From Mycolicibacterium hodleri (lineage in GTDB: Bacteria > Actinomycetota > Actinomycetes > Mycobacteriales > Mycobacteriaceae), in contig NZ_RCZG01000001.1 of NCBI RefSeq assembly GCF_006439015.1, forward strand, positions 310,001 through 374,000: a DNA stretch of 64,000 nt, in the 5' to 3' direction. Shown in pieces: positions 45,446 through 54,669 of the stretch. The stretch's first letter is position 1; each line of letters opens with the position of its first letter. The position numbers and the translations under genes were made by a program. The notes under the pieces were generated by a model. That model was not told the origin of the DNA, ran no database searches, and was given only the letters and a program-made list of their open reading frames with translations.

Positions 45446-46198
45446 ATGAAGGACTACGCCGGAACCAATGCCATCTCCCCGTCGACAGCGCTCCGCTGGC
45501 TCGGTGCCGCCGCCGTGGCCGCCGCGGCGGTGATGGGGCCGCAGGCGATGGGCTTGGCGGAAGCAGCTCCCGGGCTCGGAACAGCCGCCCCGGGCGCCTC
45601 GTGCCCGGACGTGGAGGTGGTCTTCGCTCGCGGAACATTCGAGGCACCAGGTGTCGGTGTGACCGGCCAAGCATTCGTCGATGCGCTCAACGTCCGCCTG
45701 CCTGGTAAGTCGGTGCAGGTCTACGGCGTCGACTATCCCGCATCCTTGAACTTCAGCGAGGCCGCCGACGGCGTCGTGGACGCCAGCCACGAGATCGAGT
45801 CGATGGCGGCCAACTGCCCGACCACCAAGATCGTGCTCGGTGGTTACTCTCAAGGCGCTGCTGCGGCCGCGTACACCACCTTCGACACCGTTCCGGTGGG
45901 AATCGCGCTGCCCGACGGCGCCGGGCCAATGCCCGCTGCGATCGCCCCACACGTCGAGGCGGTGGTGCTGTTCGGCACGCCAGACCGCTGGTTTCTCGAC
46001 CTCGTCGACCACAGTGCGCCGCCGATCGCCATCGGGCAGCTGTATGCGGCCAAGACCCTGCAGCTGTGCGCCACCGGAGACCCGGTCTGCTTCCCAGGGG
46101 GCCTCGATCGATCCGCTCACAGCTCCTACAAGACCAATGGGATGGCCGACCAGGCTGCCGAGTTCGCCGTCGGCCAGCTCTACCCCGCGTCGTCCTGA
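45446..46198 (+). CDS. Cutinase-family secreted esterase
   Basis: 250 residues. A signal peptide runs to about residue 40 (WLGAAAVAAAAVMGPQAMGL, then AEA-AP). The mature cutinase has CPDVEVVFARGTFEAPGVG, the nucleophile elbow GGYSQGAAAA, and the Asp/His pair in LCATGDPVCFPGG and DRSAHSSY. Four cysteines form the usual two disulfides. Mycobacterial cutinase-like proteins hydrolyse esters or phospholipids outside the cell. ATG 45446 has GGAAGGA upstream. Confidence 0.92.
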   Translation: MKDYAGTNAISPSTALRWLGAAAVAAAAVMGPQAMGLAEAAPGLGTAAPGASCPDVEVVFARGTFEAPGVGVTGQAFVDALNVRLPGKSVQVYGVDYPASLNFSEAADGVVDASHEIESMAANCPTTKIVLGGYSQGAAAAAYTTFDTVPVGIALPDGAGPMPAAIAPHVEAVVLFGTPDRWFLDLVDHSAPPIAIGQLYAAKTLQLCATGDPVCFPGGLDRSAHSSYKTNGMADQAAEFAVGQLYPASS

Positions 46199-46371
46199 CC
46201 CCCACCGACATAGCACGCCCGGCGAAAAGCGCTCCACCTTAGTGGTTTTGGTCGCAGCGGTCCGCCCCGCCGCCGACCCCACTCCCACCAAGGCGCTCGA
46301 CGCGGATCCATGCCGTGACCGTGGTCGAGGAAACTGCCCCCCAGCCAGGGGAACGGCACTAGAATTCGCCC

Positions 46372-46860
46372 ATGCAACCGCCGGTGCTCGTCGGTCAGAT
46401 CTTGGGCGCCGTTGCGCCACGCCTCGACGTCGGCGGTGAAATGTCGCCCTCGGGAGTCGGCGGCATCGGCAATTGGGTCGTGACGCTCAGCTCTCTCCTC
46501 GCCGTACTCGTGCTCGGCGGTACCGCCGCCAAGGTGGCCGGCCACCTGATGCGTCGATCCACGCCGGAGCTCATCCTGCTCCTCAATCAGTCGGCGCAGT
46601 TCTACAGCCGTTGGCCCGAAGATCGACTCGCAGGCACCCCTCGCGTCGAATTGATGGTCGAGGCGGCCAGGTGCCGTCGCATCATCGATCTACTGGAATC
46701 GCAACACGGACCTTCCGCCGATCGCGGGCCCGCGACACGCGGGCCGATAGACGGCATGCGCACCTGGGCTGCGCTGTTGCACAGCCGAATCGGAGAGCAA
46801 CTGGACGCGTCGTCGAGGCCAGCATTCGGGTGGGAGACCCACCCGGCGCCACTGACCTAA
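46372..46860 (+). CDS. Membrane-anchored hypothetical protein
   Basis: 162 residues. One membrane segment at about 34-55 (NWVVTLSSLLAVLVLGGTAA) is followed by a soluble, charged, helical cytoplasmic part (LLNQSAQFYSRWPEDRL, ELMVEAARCRRIIDLLESQH). I do not recognise a family. It is convergent with the PASTA kinase gene, 38 bases from its 3' end, and downstream of the cutinase. Confidence 0.6.
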   Translation: MQPPVLVGQILGAVAPRLDVGGEMSPSGVGGIGNWVVTLSSLLAVLVLGGTAAKVAGHLMRRSTPELILLLNQSAQFYSRWPEDRLAGTPRVELMVEAARCRRIIDLLESQHGPSADRGPATRGPIDGMRTWAALLHSRIGEQLDASSRPAFGWETHPAPLT

Positions 46861-46898
46861 TGGGGCACCTGCCCGCGACGAGTGGACGGATGGATGGG

Positions 46899-48782
46899 TC
46901 AGGACCCGTAGCGCACGGTGACGGTGCCATCGCGGTTGATGGCGCTGCCCGTCGAAGGAGCCTGCTGGACGACTCGATTCTGGTCCTCGTCAGCGCCGGG
47001 CACGTCGCCTCCGTTGAGCAGTGGTCCCACGTGGCCGAGCCCCTTCAGGTAGGGGACCATCTCCACGTAGGTCATCCCGACGAGGTTCGGCATGGAGAAC
47101 TGATTGCCCCGCGAGACTCTCAGCACGATCGCCGACCGGATCGAAAGGCTGACCCCTGCAGAGGGATCAGTCGAGATGACGTAGCCCAGCGGGCGGGTGC
47201 TGTCCACGGCGCCGCGAAGGACGACGTCGAAGCCGGCGGCCTTCAGGTTGGCGGTGGCCTCATCGACGCTCTGTCCTGATACGTCCGGCACGCGCCTCGT
47301 CTCTGGTCCGGTGCTGACCTCGACGGTGACCTCGTCGACGAGCACAGAGAGGCGACCGGCCGCCGGATTGGTCCTGATCACCTGGTTCGGCGGCACGGTC
47401 GCGGAGGCGATGGGCATCTGTCGGGTGCGGCCGAAGCCGGAGTCGGCGAGCGAGCGAATGCAGTCGTCGGCGGTCAGGTTCGAGCAACTAGGCACTTCGC
47501 GCTGCGGGGGTCCCGCGGACACGTTGATCGTGACCGCGTCACCGCCGGCCAGGGCGGTGTGCGCGGCCGGGTCGGTGTCGATGACGTGGCCATCCGGGAC
47601 CGTGGGATCTGATTTCGCCACGGGGCCGCGGATCTCGAATCCGACGTTCTGCAGCGATGCGATAGCGTCCTGCTGGGTCTGACCGTGGACGTCTGGCACG
47701 CGGACCGAATGAGTACCGTTGCCGAACGAGTTCATCGCCGTCGTGAGTACGACGGTCAACGCCGTGAGCACGGCGATCACGGCTAACCACAGACGCAGCC
47801 GACGGCCCCTTCCGGACCCTGGAGAGGCGTCCCCGCCTCCCGTGCCGACGTGCGCGCTCGTCTGCCATTGGCCAAGAAGCGGCGACGCGGAAACCAGCTC
47901 GCTGGTTTCGGCGTCCGTCAACACTTTTGGTGCGTCGGGAGCCTGCCCGCCGTGGACGAGGATCAAGTCCGCGCGCATCTCAGCGGCGCTCTGATAGCGG
48001 TTTTCGGGATTCTTGGCAAGGGCGTGGAGTACCACGGCATCCAACTCCGGCGAGATGCCACTGAGACGGCGCGAGGGCGGCGCGGGATCCTCGCGCACTT
48101 GCTTGTAAGCGACCGCGAGGGGGGAGTCACCGACGAAAGGTGCTTCGCCGGTGAGCATCTCGTACAGGACACAGCCCAACGAGTACACGTCGGAGCGGGC
48201 GTCGACCGTTTCGCCGCGAGCCTGTTCCGGCGAAAGATAGTGTGCGGTACCGAGAATGGCGGCGGTCTGGGTGAGCCTGTTGCCGGTGTCGGTCAACGCG
48301 CGGGCAATGCCGAAGTCCATCACCTTCACCGCACCCGTCTTACTGATCATGATGTTGGCGGGCTTGACGTCGCGGTGGATGGTGCCGTGCTGGTGGCTGA
48401 AGTTCAGCGCCTGACACACGTCGGCGATGATCTCGATGGCGCGACGAGGCGCTACCGGCCCGTGTTCGTGCACGATGTCACGCAGCGTGACGCCGTCGAC
48501 GTACTCCATGACGATGTAGGGCAGCAAGCCATCGGCCGCCTCGATCGTGCCCGTGTCGTACACGGCAACGATCGCTGGATGATTAAGTGCCGCAGCGTGT
48601 TGCGCCTCTCGACGGAATCGCAGATAGCAATCGGGGTCTCGGGCCAGATCCGCTCGTAGCAACTTGATGGCGACGGTGCGGTGCAACCGCACATCGCGGC
48701 CGAGGTGAACCTCCGACATGCCCCCGAACCCAAGGATTTCCCCGAGTTCGTAGCGATCGGACAGCTGCCGTGGGACGGTCAT
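46899..48782 (-). CDS. PknB-like Ser/Thr kinase with four PASTA repeats
   Basis: 627 residues. Kinase domain ~10-275: glycine loop EILGFGGMSEVHLGRD, Lys in AIKLLRADL, HRDVKPAN, DFG and the activation loop RLTQTAAILGTAHYLSPEQA with PknB-type Thr residues. A juxtamembrane linker leads to one membrane span (~325-350, LRLWLAVIAVLTALTVVLTT). Four extracellular PASTA domains then start near VRVPDVHGQT, REVPSCSNLT, RRVPDVSGQS and SMPNLVGMTY. PASTA kinases sense muropeptides or lipid II. The pknA/pbpA/rodA/pstP cluster is absent here, so it is a second copy outside the housekeeping locus. Confidence 0.9.
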   Translation of the reverse strand: MTVPRQLSDRYELGEILGFGGMSEVHLGRDVRLHRTVAIKLLRADLARDPDCYLRFRREAQHAAALNHPAIVAVYDTGTIEAADGLLPYIVMEYVDGVTLRDIVHEHGPVAPRRAIEIIADVCQALNFSHQHGTIHRDVKPANIMISKTGAVKVMDFGIARALTDTGNRLTQTAAILGTAHYLSPEQARGETVDARSDVYSLGCVLYEMLTGEAPFVGDSPLAVAYKQVREDPAPPSRRLSGISPELDAVVLHALAKNPENRYQSAAEMRADLILVHGGQAPDAPKVLTDAETSELVSASPLLGQWQTSAHVGTGGGDASPGSGRGRRLRLWLAVIAVLTALTVVLTTAMNSFGNGTHSVRVPDVHGQTQQDAIASLQNVGFEIRGPVAKSDPTVPDGHVIDTDPAAHTALAGGDAVTINVSAGPPQREVPSCSNLTADDCIRSLADSGFGRTRQMPIASATVPPNQVIRTNPAAGRLSVLVDEVTVEVSTGPETRRVPDVSGQSVDEATANLKAAGFDVVLRGAVDSTRPLGYVISTDPSAGVSLSIRSAIVLRVSRGNQFSMPNLVGMTYVEMVPYLKGLGHVGPLLNGGDVPGADEDQNRVVQQAPSTGSAINRDGTVTVRYGS

Positions 48783-49201
48783 CGCGTTTTGGGCTCGCCA
48801 GGGCGCCGGGCGTCGACCTCGGGGCCGTGGCCAACTCGTGAGGGGTCATCGCATCGTCCTGGTCCGGACCTCGAGCATCGCCGACTAGAGGCCGCGCTCG
48901 TTCTCGCCTTCACCGCGATCACATTCCCATCTGCCTCACGCAGCTCGATTGCCGACATCGTTCGGACGGCGCGAAGGGCAACCCCCGAGCAGACCTCAGA
49001 TCGTCGACGGTTCGCCACCGGTGGCCCGAAGACCGGGCCTGCGATCGGCTCACGCTGGGTACCCGCGCTGCACACTCCACCACGCGAGAGGGAGCGTGCA
49101 GCGCCCGCGCCACCGGATACAAACGTCGCACTAATATCGTCATGGCCGACCCAGGCGTTACACGACGGGTACAGCTCGCGAGGTCGGACCCGCGAGATTT
49201 G
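48783..49201. other. Intergenic region, nothing recognised
   Basis: 419 bases between the kinase start and the 3' end of the PRISE-type reductase gene. No conserved coding sequence, palindrome or RNA motif was seen. It must contain the kinase promoter. Confidence 0.4.
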
Positions 49202-50329
49202 TCACGCTCGGTCGGGCAGGAGGTTGGCCTCCCGGTAACGGCGAATCTTGTCGGCGAAGCTCGCCGGAGTCGAGCGAAACCCCATGAAGCCGGCTTCCTT
49301 GCTCTTGTTCATGTCGGTCAGACACTCGATGTTTCGTCCGAGGTCACCCTCGGTGTGCCACCACGAGGCCAGCCGGGTCACGTCGGGCTCGGCGAGACCG
49401 TGGCGTTCGGCGATCGTGCGCCATACCCGGGGAGCATCCTCCATTCGTCGATCGAGCGGACGTGGCGTGCCCTCGAAGCCGACGGGTTCGACGCCGAACG
49501 TGTCGGCTATCTGCGGCCACAGCCATCGCCACCTGAAGACGTCTCCGTTGACGATGTTGAATGCTTGATCCCGACCGTGGGGATGCGTTGCCGCCCAGAT
49601 CATTTGCTCGCCGAGGAGATCGGCGTCCGTGACATCCGTCAGGCCGTTCCATTGTGTCTTCGAACCGGGAAAGACGAAGGGGGTCCCGGTTTCCCGGCAG
49701 ATCTCTGCGTAGACGCCGAGGGTGAGTGCCATGTTCATTGCATTCCCGACCGCGAAGCCGAAGATCGTGTGCGCGCGGTGCACACTCCACGTGAAGTCGT
49801 GGTGCGCCGCAGCGGCGAACAACTCGTCCTCTTGTGCGTAGTAGAAGTTCGGGCTGTCCAGCCGCGGCTCGTCTTCGTGGAATGGAGTGTCGGGCATCTC
49901 GCCGGTCGCATAGTCGTCGAACGGCCCCAGGTAGTGCTTGAGACCCGTCAAGAGCCCCACGTGGCGTACCGAACCCTTGGCTCCGACCGCTGCCAGGACG
50001 TTGCGGACCGTCGCGCTGTTGACGTCGATGTTCTCTGCCTCGGTGTCCCGCTTCATCCAGGCGGTGATGAATACGATCTCGGGGTCGACGTCGCCGAGGG
50101 CCTCGCCGAGGGCAACCGGTTCCAGGAGATCGGCAGCCACCGGTGTCACCCCGGGCATGGTGTTACGCGGACTGCGCGACAGCCCGTAGGTGTGCCAACC
50201 GGCATCGACCAATTGACGGCCGAGCGCTTGCCCCACGATCCCGGTAGCCCCGACGACGAGGGCCGCGCCGCGTTTCTCGAGCGACCCGCTGCCGTCATCG
50301 GTGTTGGCAGCTGGCTGGTCGGTTGGCAT
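49202..50329 (-). CDS. PRISE-type (progesterone 5-beta-reductase/iridoid-synthase-like) SDR
   Basis: 375 residues of the extended SDR family. The cofactor motif is ALVVGATGIVGQALGRQL, followed by TYGLSRSPRN, the NADPH-specific Arg. The family's TGLKHYLGPFDDYATGEMP and PNFYYAQEDELF (Tyr and Lys-free active site, Tyr in FYYAQED) are clear. Plant members reduce enones such as progesterone and 8-oxogeranial; bacterial relatives act on small enones. ATG 50329 has GAGGAG upstream. It stands alone here. Confidence 0.85.
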   Translation of the reverse strand: MPTDQPAANTDDGSGSLEKRGAALVVGATGIVGQALGRQLVDAGWHTYGLSRSPRNTMPGVTPVAADLLEPVALGEALGDVDPEIVFITAWMKRDTEAENIDVNSATVRNVLAAVGAKGSVRHVGLLTGLKHYLGPFDDYATGEMPDTPFHEDEPRLDSPNFYYAQEDELFAAAAHHDFTWSVHRAHTIFGFAVGNAMNMALTLGVYAEICRETGTPFVFPGSKTQWNGLTDVTDADLLGEQMIWAATHPHGRDQAFNIVNGDVFRWRWLWPQIADTFGVEPVGFEGTPRPLDRRMEDAPRVWRTIAERHGLAEPDVTRLASWWHTEGDLGRNIECLTDMNKSKEAGFMGFRSTPASFADKIRRYREANLLPDRA

Positions 50330-50521
50330 CGGATATCTGGCTCCTCATTCGTGGTGGAGAGTGGACATACCCCACCCAGGGGGTGACGACACCCGAACCT
50401 CGGTGATCACAATCCGCTTCTCTGCCGTCGGGAACACCGGTTGGTTGAGGTAGCGTTCTTAGAGGCACTAGATACTTGGGCGCGATGCGACGCAATGACG
50501 GCGCAGGCAAGGAGTGACAAG

Positions 50522-50992
50522 GTGAATCTCGGTGTGTGGGGTGATCTCACTATTCTTGCCGCGGTGATGGGATTGGCGTTCGCCGGTTGTGTGTTCGTGT
50601 ACATCAGGCGGCTGGAGAACCGAACCCCCGCGGCTCTTGGCGAAGTGGTGGGTGCCCACAAGGCAATTCTCGCGAAACTGCGCAAGCGCGAACCGATTTC
50701 GCAGGATGAATTCGAGTATGCGACCGAGCTGGTTTCCGACGCACGATCACCGTTGGCACTGGCGATCCCCGCCACGCTGTTCTGCACGGGATTCTTCTAT
50801 GTGGTGGGTTGCCTCTACGAGCTGCACGTGCAGGGTGGGAACCCCTCCTTCCGAACGTTCATCGGGGGGATTCCCATGCTGACCTCCATCAACATGGCTG
50901 TTCAGTTGCGCAAGGTCGCGCGGCTCCAGGGAACGTTGCGGGACGTGACCGTGACGGAGCCGCAATCGTCCGAGGAGCCGGCTGCCGCCTAG
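50522..50992 (+). CDS. Small hypothetical membrane protein
   Basis: 156 residues with two to three membrane segments (WGDLTILAAVMGLAFAGCVF, then LALAIPATLFCTGFFYVVGC and possibly FIGGIPMLTSINMAV). The soluble part between is charged (KLRKREPISQDEFEYATELV). I do not recognise a family. GTG 50522 has AAGGAG seven bases upstream. It converges on mmpL, and the two stop codons share the bases CTAG (50989-50992). Confidence 0.65.
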   Translation: MNLGVWGDLTILAAVMGLAFAGCVFVYIRRLENRTPAALGEVVGAHKAILAKLRKREPISQDEFEYATELVSDARSPLALAIPATLFCTGFFYVVGCLYELHVQGGNPSFRTFIGGIPMLTSINMAVQLRKVARLQGTLRDVTVTEPQSSEEPAAA

Positions 50993-53907
50993 CTGCGTGG
51001 CCTGGATTCGGAACTGACCGCCGGGTCGTCGTCCTCCCACAGGAGCAGTTGACGAACCGCGGCGCGTGATCCGTACGGCTGTAGCATCCGGCTGGCGGGG
51101 CGGGGCCGCACCCTCTGTGGCCACCAGAACCAGCGCCCGAGCAGGGCGGCGATGGACGGGGTCATGAACGACCGCACGATCAACGTGTCGAACAGTAGAC
51201 CGAGGGCGATCGTCGTCCCGATCTGACCGAGAATCCGCAGGTCGGCGAACACGAAGGATGCCATCGTGGCCGCGAAGACCAGACCGGCGGCGGTCACCAC
51301 CGCGCCGGAACCGGCCATCGCTCGGATGATGCCCGTGTTCAAGCCTGCGCCGATCTCCTCCTGGAACCGTGAGATCAGCAACAGGTTGTAGTCCGACCCC
51401 ACCGCCAACAGCAGAATGATGGCCAGCGCCAACACGATCCAGTACAGCGGGATGCCGAGAAGGTCCTGCCAAATCAGCACCGAAAGCCCGAACGAGGCGC
51501 CCAGCGACAGTGCCACGGTGCCGACGATGACGAACGCCGCCACCAGAGAGCGGGTGATGAACATCATGATCAGGAGGATCAGGCTCATCGCCGCGATGGC
51601 CGCGATCACGAGGTCGTATTTAGCGCCGTCCTGAATGTCCTTGTAGGTGGCCGCAGTACCGGCGAGGTAGATCTTCGATCCCGCCAGGGGCGTGCCCTTG
51701 ACGGCCTCCTGCGCCGAGTGCCGGATGCCCTCTATGTGCGAAATGCCTTCGGGGGTGGCGGGATCGCCCTCGTGGGTGATGATCATCTGCGCCGCCTTCC
51801 CGTCCGGCGAGAGGAATAGCTTCAACCCCCGGATGAATTCGGGGTTGGTGAACGCTTCCGGCGGAAGGTAGAAGGAATCATCGGTCTTCGACGCGTCATA
51901 GGCCTTGCCAAGGGCGGTGGAGTTCTGCAGTGCCGCCGCTGACTGGTCGTTGATGCCCGAGTTGGTGGCGTAGTTCGTCATCGTCAGGTCGCGGTTGGTC
52001 TGCTGGCTCGAGATCTGCGGCGGGATGAGGGCGAGCAGTTTCGGCTGTAACGCATCCAGCTTGGCGATGCTCCCCGCAACGTCGCCCAGTTGATCGGTCA
52101 GGGCGTCGATTCCGTCGAGCGCGTCGAAGATAGATCTCAACGCAGCGCACACCGGAATGTCGAAACAGTGTGGCTCCCAGTAGAAGTAACTGCGCAGCGG
52201 CCGGAAGAAGTCGTCGAAGTTGGCGATCTTGTCCCGCAGGTCCTGTGCCGTGGCGACCGTCTGCGCGAATGCCTTGGCCTGCTCGTCGGTGATCGAACTG
52301 GACTGCTGCTGCAGCGAATACTGTCGGCGCAGGACGTTGATGGAATCGTCGATCACGTTCACTTGTTTGAGCAGGTCGGCGGCACGGGCTTGCTGAAACG
52401 GCAGGTTCTCGATTTGCGCCGAGTTTCCCGCGCTGATCTGGAATGGAATCGACGTGTGGTCCAAGGGGGTGCCCAACGGCCTCGTGATCGACTGCACCTG
52501 GGCGATGCCGTCGGTGTGGAAGACGGCCTTCGCGACCCGCTCGAGCAGAATCATGTCGGTGGGATTGCGCAGGTCGTGGTCAGCCTCGATCATCAGCAGT
52601 TCGGGATTGAGCCGGGCCTGGGAGAAGTGGCGCTCGGCCGCCGCGTAGCCGATGTTGGCCGGGGCGGTGGCGGGTAGATAAGGGCGGGCGTCGTAACTCG
52701 TCTTGTATGCCGGCAGGGCGAGAAGTCCGATGAGAGCCAAGGCGATCGTTGCCACCAGGATGGGTCCTGGCCAGCGGACGACGGCCGTCCCGATGCGCCG
52801 CCAGCCCTGAGTGCGCATCGGGCGGGCGGGTTCGAACAGTCCGAAGTGCCTGCCGATCGACAGCAAGGCCGGCGCCAGGGTCAGGGCTGCCACCACCGCA
52901 ACGAGGACGCCGGTTGCCGCCGGGATGCCCAGGCTCGAAAAATAGGGGAGCCGGGTGAAGGTCAGACAGAACACCGCACCGGCAATCGTCAAGCCAGAAC
53001 CGAGGATGATGTGCGAGGTTCCCCGGTACATCGTTCCGAAGGCGGTTACCCGGTCCTCACCGACGTGCCGCGCTTCGTGGAAGCGGCCCAGGATGAAGAT
53101 CGCGTAATCCGTGCCGGCTGCGATGACCAACAACGTCAGCAGGTTGGTCGAGTACGTCGACAGCTCGATGATGCCTGCGTTCGCCAGTACGGCGACGACT
53201 CCACGGGACGCGGTCAGCTCGATCATGACGGTGAAGAGCACCAGGAACACCGTGGTGAGACGACGGTAGATGAAGAACAGCATGAGTGCGATCACCCCGA
53301 GCGTGATCAGCGTGGTCTTCAGGGTGCCTTGCCTGCCCACCTCGAACTGATCGGTGACCAGGGGCGCGGCGCCGGTGACGTAGGCCTTCACCCCCGGCGG
53401 CGGCGAGGATTGATTCACGATGTTGCGGATCGAGTCGACGGACTCGTTGGACAACGTTTCGCCCTGGTTGCCCGCGAGATTGACCTGAAGCAACGCAGCC
53501 TTGCCGTCGGCGCTCTGCGAGCCGGCCGCCGTGAGCGGGTCCCCCCAGAAGTTCTGAACGTGCTCGACGTGCTTCGTATCCTGGGAGAGCTTGTCAACCA
53601 AGCCGTCGTAGTAGCGGTGCGCATCGGCGCCGAGCGGCTGGTCGCCCTCGAGGACGATCATCGCCGCGCTGTCGGAGTCGTACTCCTGGAACACCTTGCC
53701 GATGCGCTTGCTCGCTTGCAACGACGGCGCATCCTGGGGACTCAGCGACACGTTGTGCGCTTCGGCTACCTTCTCCAGCTGCGGCACGAAGACGTTCGTG
53801 ACTACGGCCAGGCCGAGCCAGAACAGCACGATCAGAGCTGAGAACCGCCGGATGGTCTGCCCTACCCGGTCGGTCCTCGACAGCTGCTCGGCGTGATGGG
53901 TGGTCAT
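50989..53907 (-). CDS. mmpL: MmpL-family RND lipid/siderophore transporter
   Basis: 972 residues. It has two transmembrane halves, each beginning with one span (SALIVLFWLGLAVVTNVFV near residue 25) and continuing with five after a large periplasmic loop. Proton-relay sequences typical of MmpL are GTDYAIFILGRFHE in TM4 of the first half and GSDYNLLLISRFQE in the second. The second periplasmic loop (~490-720) is long and coiled-coil-rich (RQYSLQQQSSSITDEQAKAF), as in MmpL4/5. The start overlaps the mmpS stop by four bases (53904-53907). It exports a glycolipid, siderophore or drug; the cargo is not known. Confidence 0.92.
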   Translation of the reverse strand: MTTHHAEQLSRTDRVGQTIRRFSALIVLFWLGLAVVTNVFVPQLEKVAEAHNVSLSPQDAPSLQASKRIGKVFQEYDSDSAAMIVLEGDQPLGADAHRYYDGLVDKLSQDTKHVEHVQNFWGDPLTAAGSQSADGKAALLQVNLAGNQGETLSNESVDSIRNIVNQSSPPPGVKAYVTGAAPLVTDQFEVGRQGTLKTTLITLGVIALMLFFIYRRLTTVFLVLFTVMIELTASRGVVAVLANAGIIELSTYSTNLLTLLVIAAGTDYAIFILGRFHEARHVGEDRVTAFGTMYRGTSHIILGSGLTIAGAVFCLTFTRLPYFSSLGIPAATGVLVAVVAALTLAPALLSIGRHFGLFEPARPMRTQGWRRIGTAVVRWPGPILVATIALALIGLLALPAYKTSYDARPYLPATAPANIGYAAAERHFSQARLNPELLMIEADHDLRNPTDMILLERVAKAVFHTDGIAQVQSITRPLGTPLDHTSIPFQISAGNSAQIENLPFQQARAADLLKQVNVIDDSINVLRRQYSLQQQSSSITDEQAKAFAQTVATAQDLRDKIANFDDFFRPLRSYFYWEPHCFDIPVCAALRSIFDALDGIDALTDQLGDVAGSIAKLDALQPKLLALIPPQISSQQTNRDLTMTNYATNSGINDQSAAALQNSTALGKAYDASKTDDSFYLPPEAFTNPEFIRGLKLFLSPDGKAAQMIITHEGDPATPEGISHIEGIRHSAQEAVKGTPLAGSKIYLAGTAATYKDIQDGAKYDLVIAAIAAMSLILLIMMFITRSLVAAFVIVGTVALSLGASFGLSVLIWQDLLGIPLYWIVLALAIILLLAVGSDYNLLLISRFQEEIGAGLNTGIIRAMAGSGAVVTAAGLVFAATMASFVFADLRILGQIGTTIALGLLFDTLIVRSFMTPSIAALLGRWFWWPQRVRPRPASRMLQPYGSRAAVRQLLLWEDDDPAVSSESRPRS

Positions 53908-54377
53908 CCGGACTTGTCCAGGCAGTAGGTGTAGGCGTTCAAGGTGTTCACCGTTCTTTCGTCCTTGACCACGTCGTCGATCTTGATCCTGCAGCCGATC
54001 GAATCGCTGTCGCCCTGGGCGGAGACGTTGACGAAGACCGACGGTTGAGTGGTGGTCGTGTCGTAGGCCCACGGCAGCGTCACGTCGTCCGCGCGCTGCG
54101 GCTGGGCGTTGACGTCCAAATAGGAAATGGTTGCCACCGTGCCCGGCGGGCCGAATACCTCCAGGACCACGTGCTTCGGGTTGAAGGGAACGATCTCATT
54201 GGCCCCGGCGCCGGGGGTGGACGTGACGTCCTGGGAGGCGAAGATGCCGTGGACGCGGTACACCGTGAAACCCGCCACCGCGACGACCACCACCGCCACC
54301 AGCAACATCCAGCGACGGCTCAGTTGGCGTCCGATCGAAAACCGCGGCAAGCGTGGCCCTTTCGACGAGCGGAACAT
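53904..54377 (-). CDS. mmpS: MmpS accessory protein
   Basis: 157 residues. One N-terminal membrane segment (~24-42, MLLVAVVVVAVAGFTVYRVH) anchors a beta-rich periplasmic domain of the MmpS fold (VVLEVFGPPGTVATISYLDV, VFVNVSAQGDSDSIGCRIKI, TLNAYTYCLDKSG) with a conserved cysteine pair. MmpS proteins work with the adjacent MmpL. Coupled to mmpL by ATGA overlap. The promoter has two palindromes, but no regulator gene is beside it. Confidence 0.9.
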   Translation of the reverse strand: MFRSSKGPRLPRFSIGRQLSRRWMLLVAVVVVAVAGFTVYRVHGIFASQDVTSTPGAGANEIVPFNPKHVVLEVFGPPGTVATISYLDVNAQPQRADDVTLPWAYDTTTTQPSVFVNVSAQGDSDSIGCRIKIDDVVKDERTVNTLNAYTYCLDKSG

Positions 54378-54418
54378 GCGTACGGTGGCAAATCTCCTCG
54401 CCGCCAGAAGGTCCTTAG

Positions 54419-54452
54419 GTCAACTAGGTTGACAGTACGATACGGGACCGTA
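54419..54452. promoter_or_regulatory. Two palindromes upstream of mmpS
   Basis: GTCAAC-TAG-GTTGAC at 54419-54433 is perfect, and TACGG-GA-CCGTA follows at 54441-54452. They lie 42-75 bases upstream of the mmpS start. They suggest a repressor (TetR or MarR type) encoded elsewhere. Confidence 0.65.
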
Positions 54453-54528
54453 CGCCGCAACGAGTATTCGGGGCATTGTGCCGGGCGGAGCTGTGAATGA
54501 GCCGTCCGAGTGGTGCTGGGCCCACTAG

Positions 54529-54669
54529 GTCAAGCGCCACCGCCTGCAGTACCTGATGGGGGTCGACTCCTACCATCTCGACCAGTATGGATTGACGGTG
54601 GACGAACTCGCGCCGGCGTTCGCCGAGGACCTCGACGCCGTCGACGTCGAATTGGAGACGAACGCGTGA
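54529..54669 (+). pseudogene. C-terminal fragment of an unidentified gene
   Basis: A 46-codon open stretch (ending at TGA 54667) reads RLQYLMGVDSYHLDQYGLTV, DELAPAFAEDLDAVDVEL. It looks like the tail of a real enzyme but has a stop just upstream at 54526 and no start. The stop overlaps the VOC start (GTGA), as in an original operon. The family was not recognised. Confidence 0.5.

Noticed and set aside
52846..53841. Plus-strand frame opposite mmpL
   Set aside because: Charged, repetitive antisense translation; mmpL on the other strand is full length.
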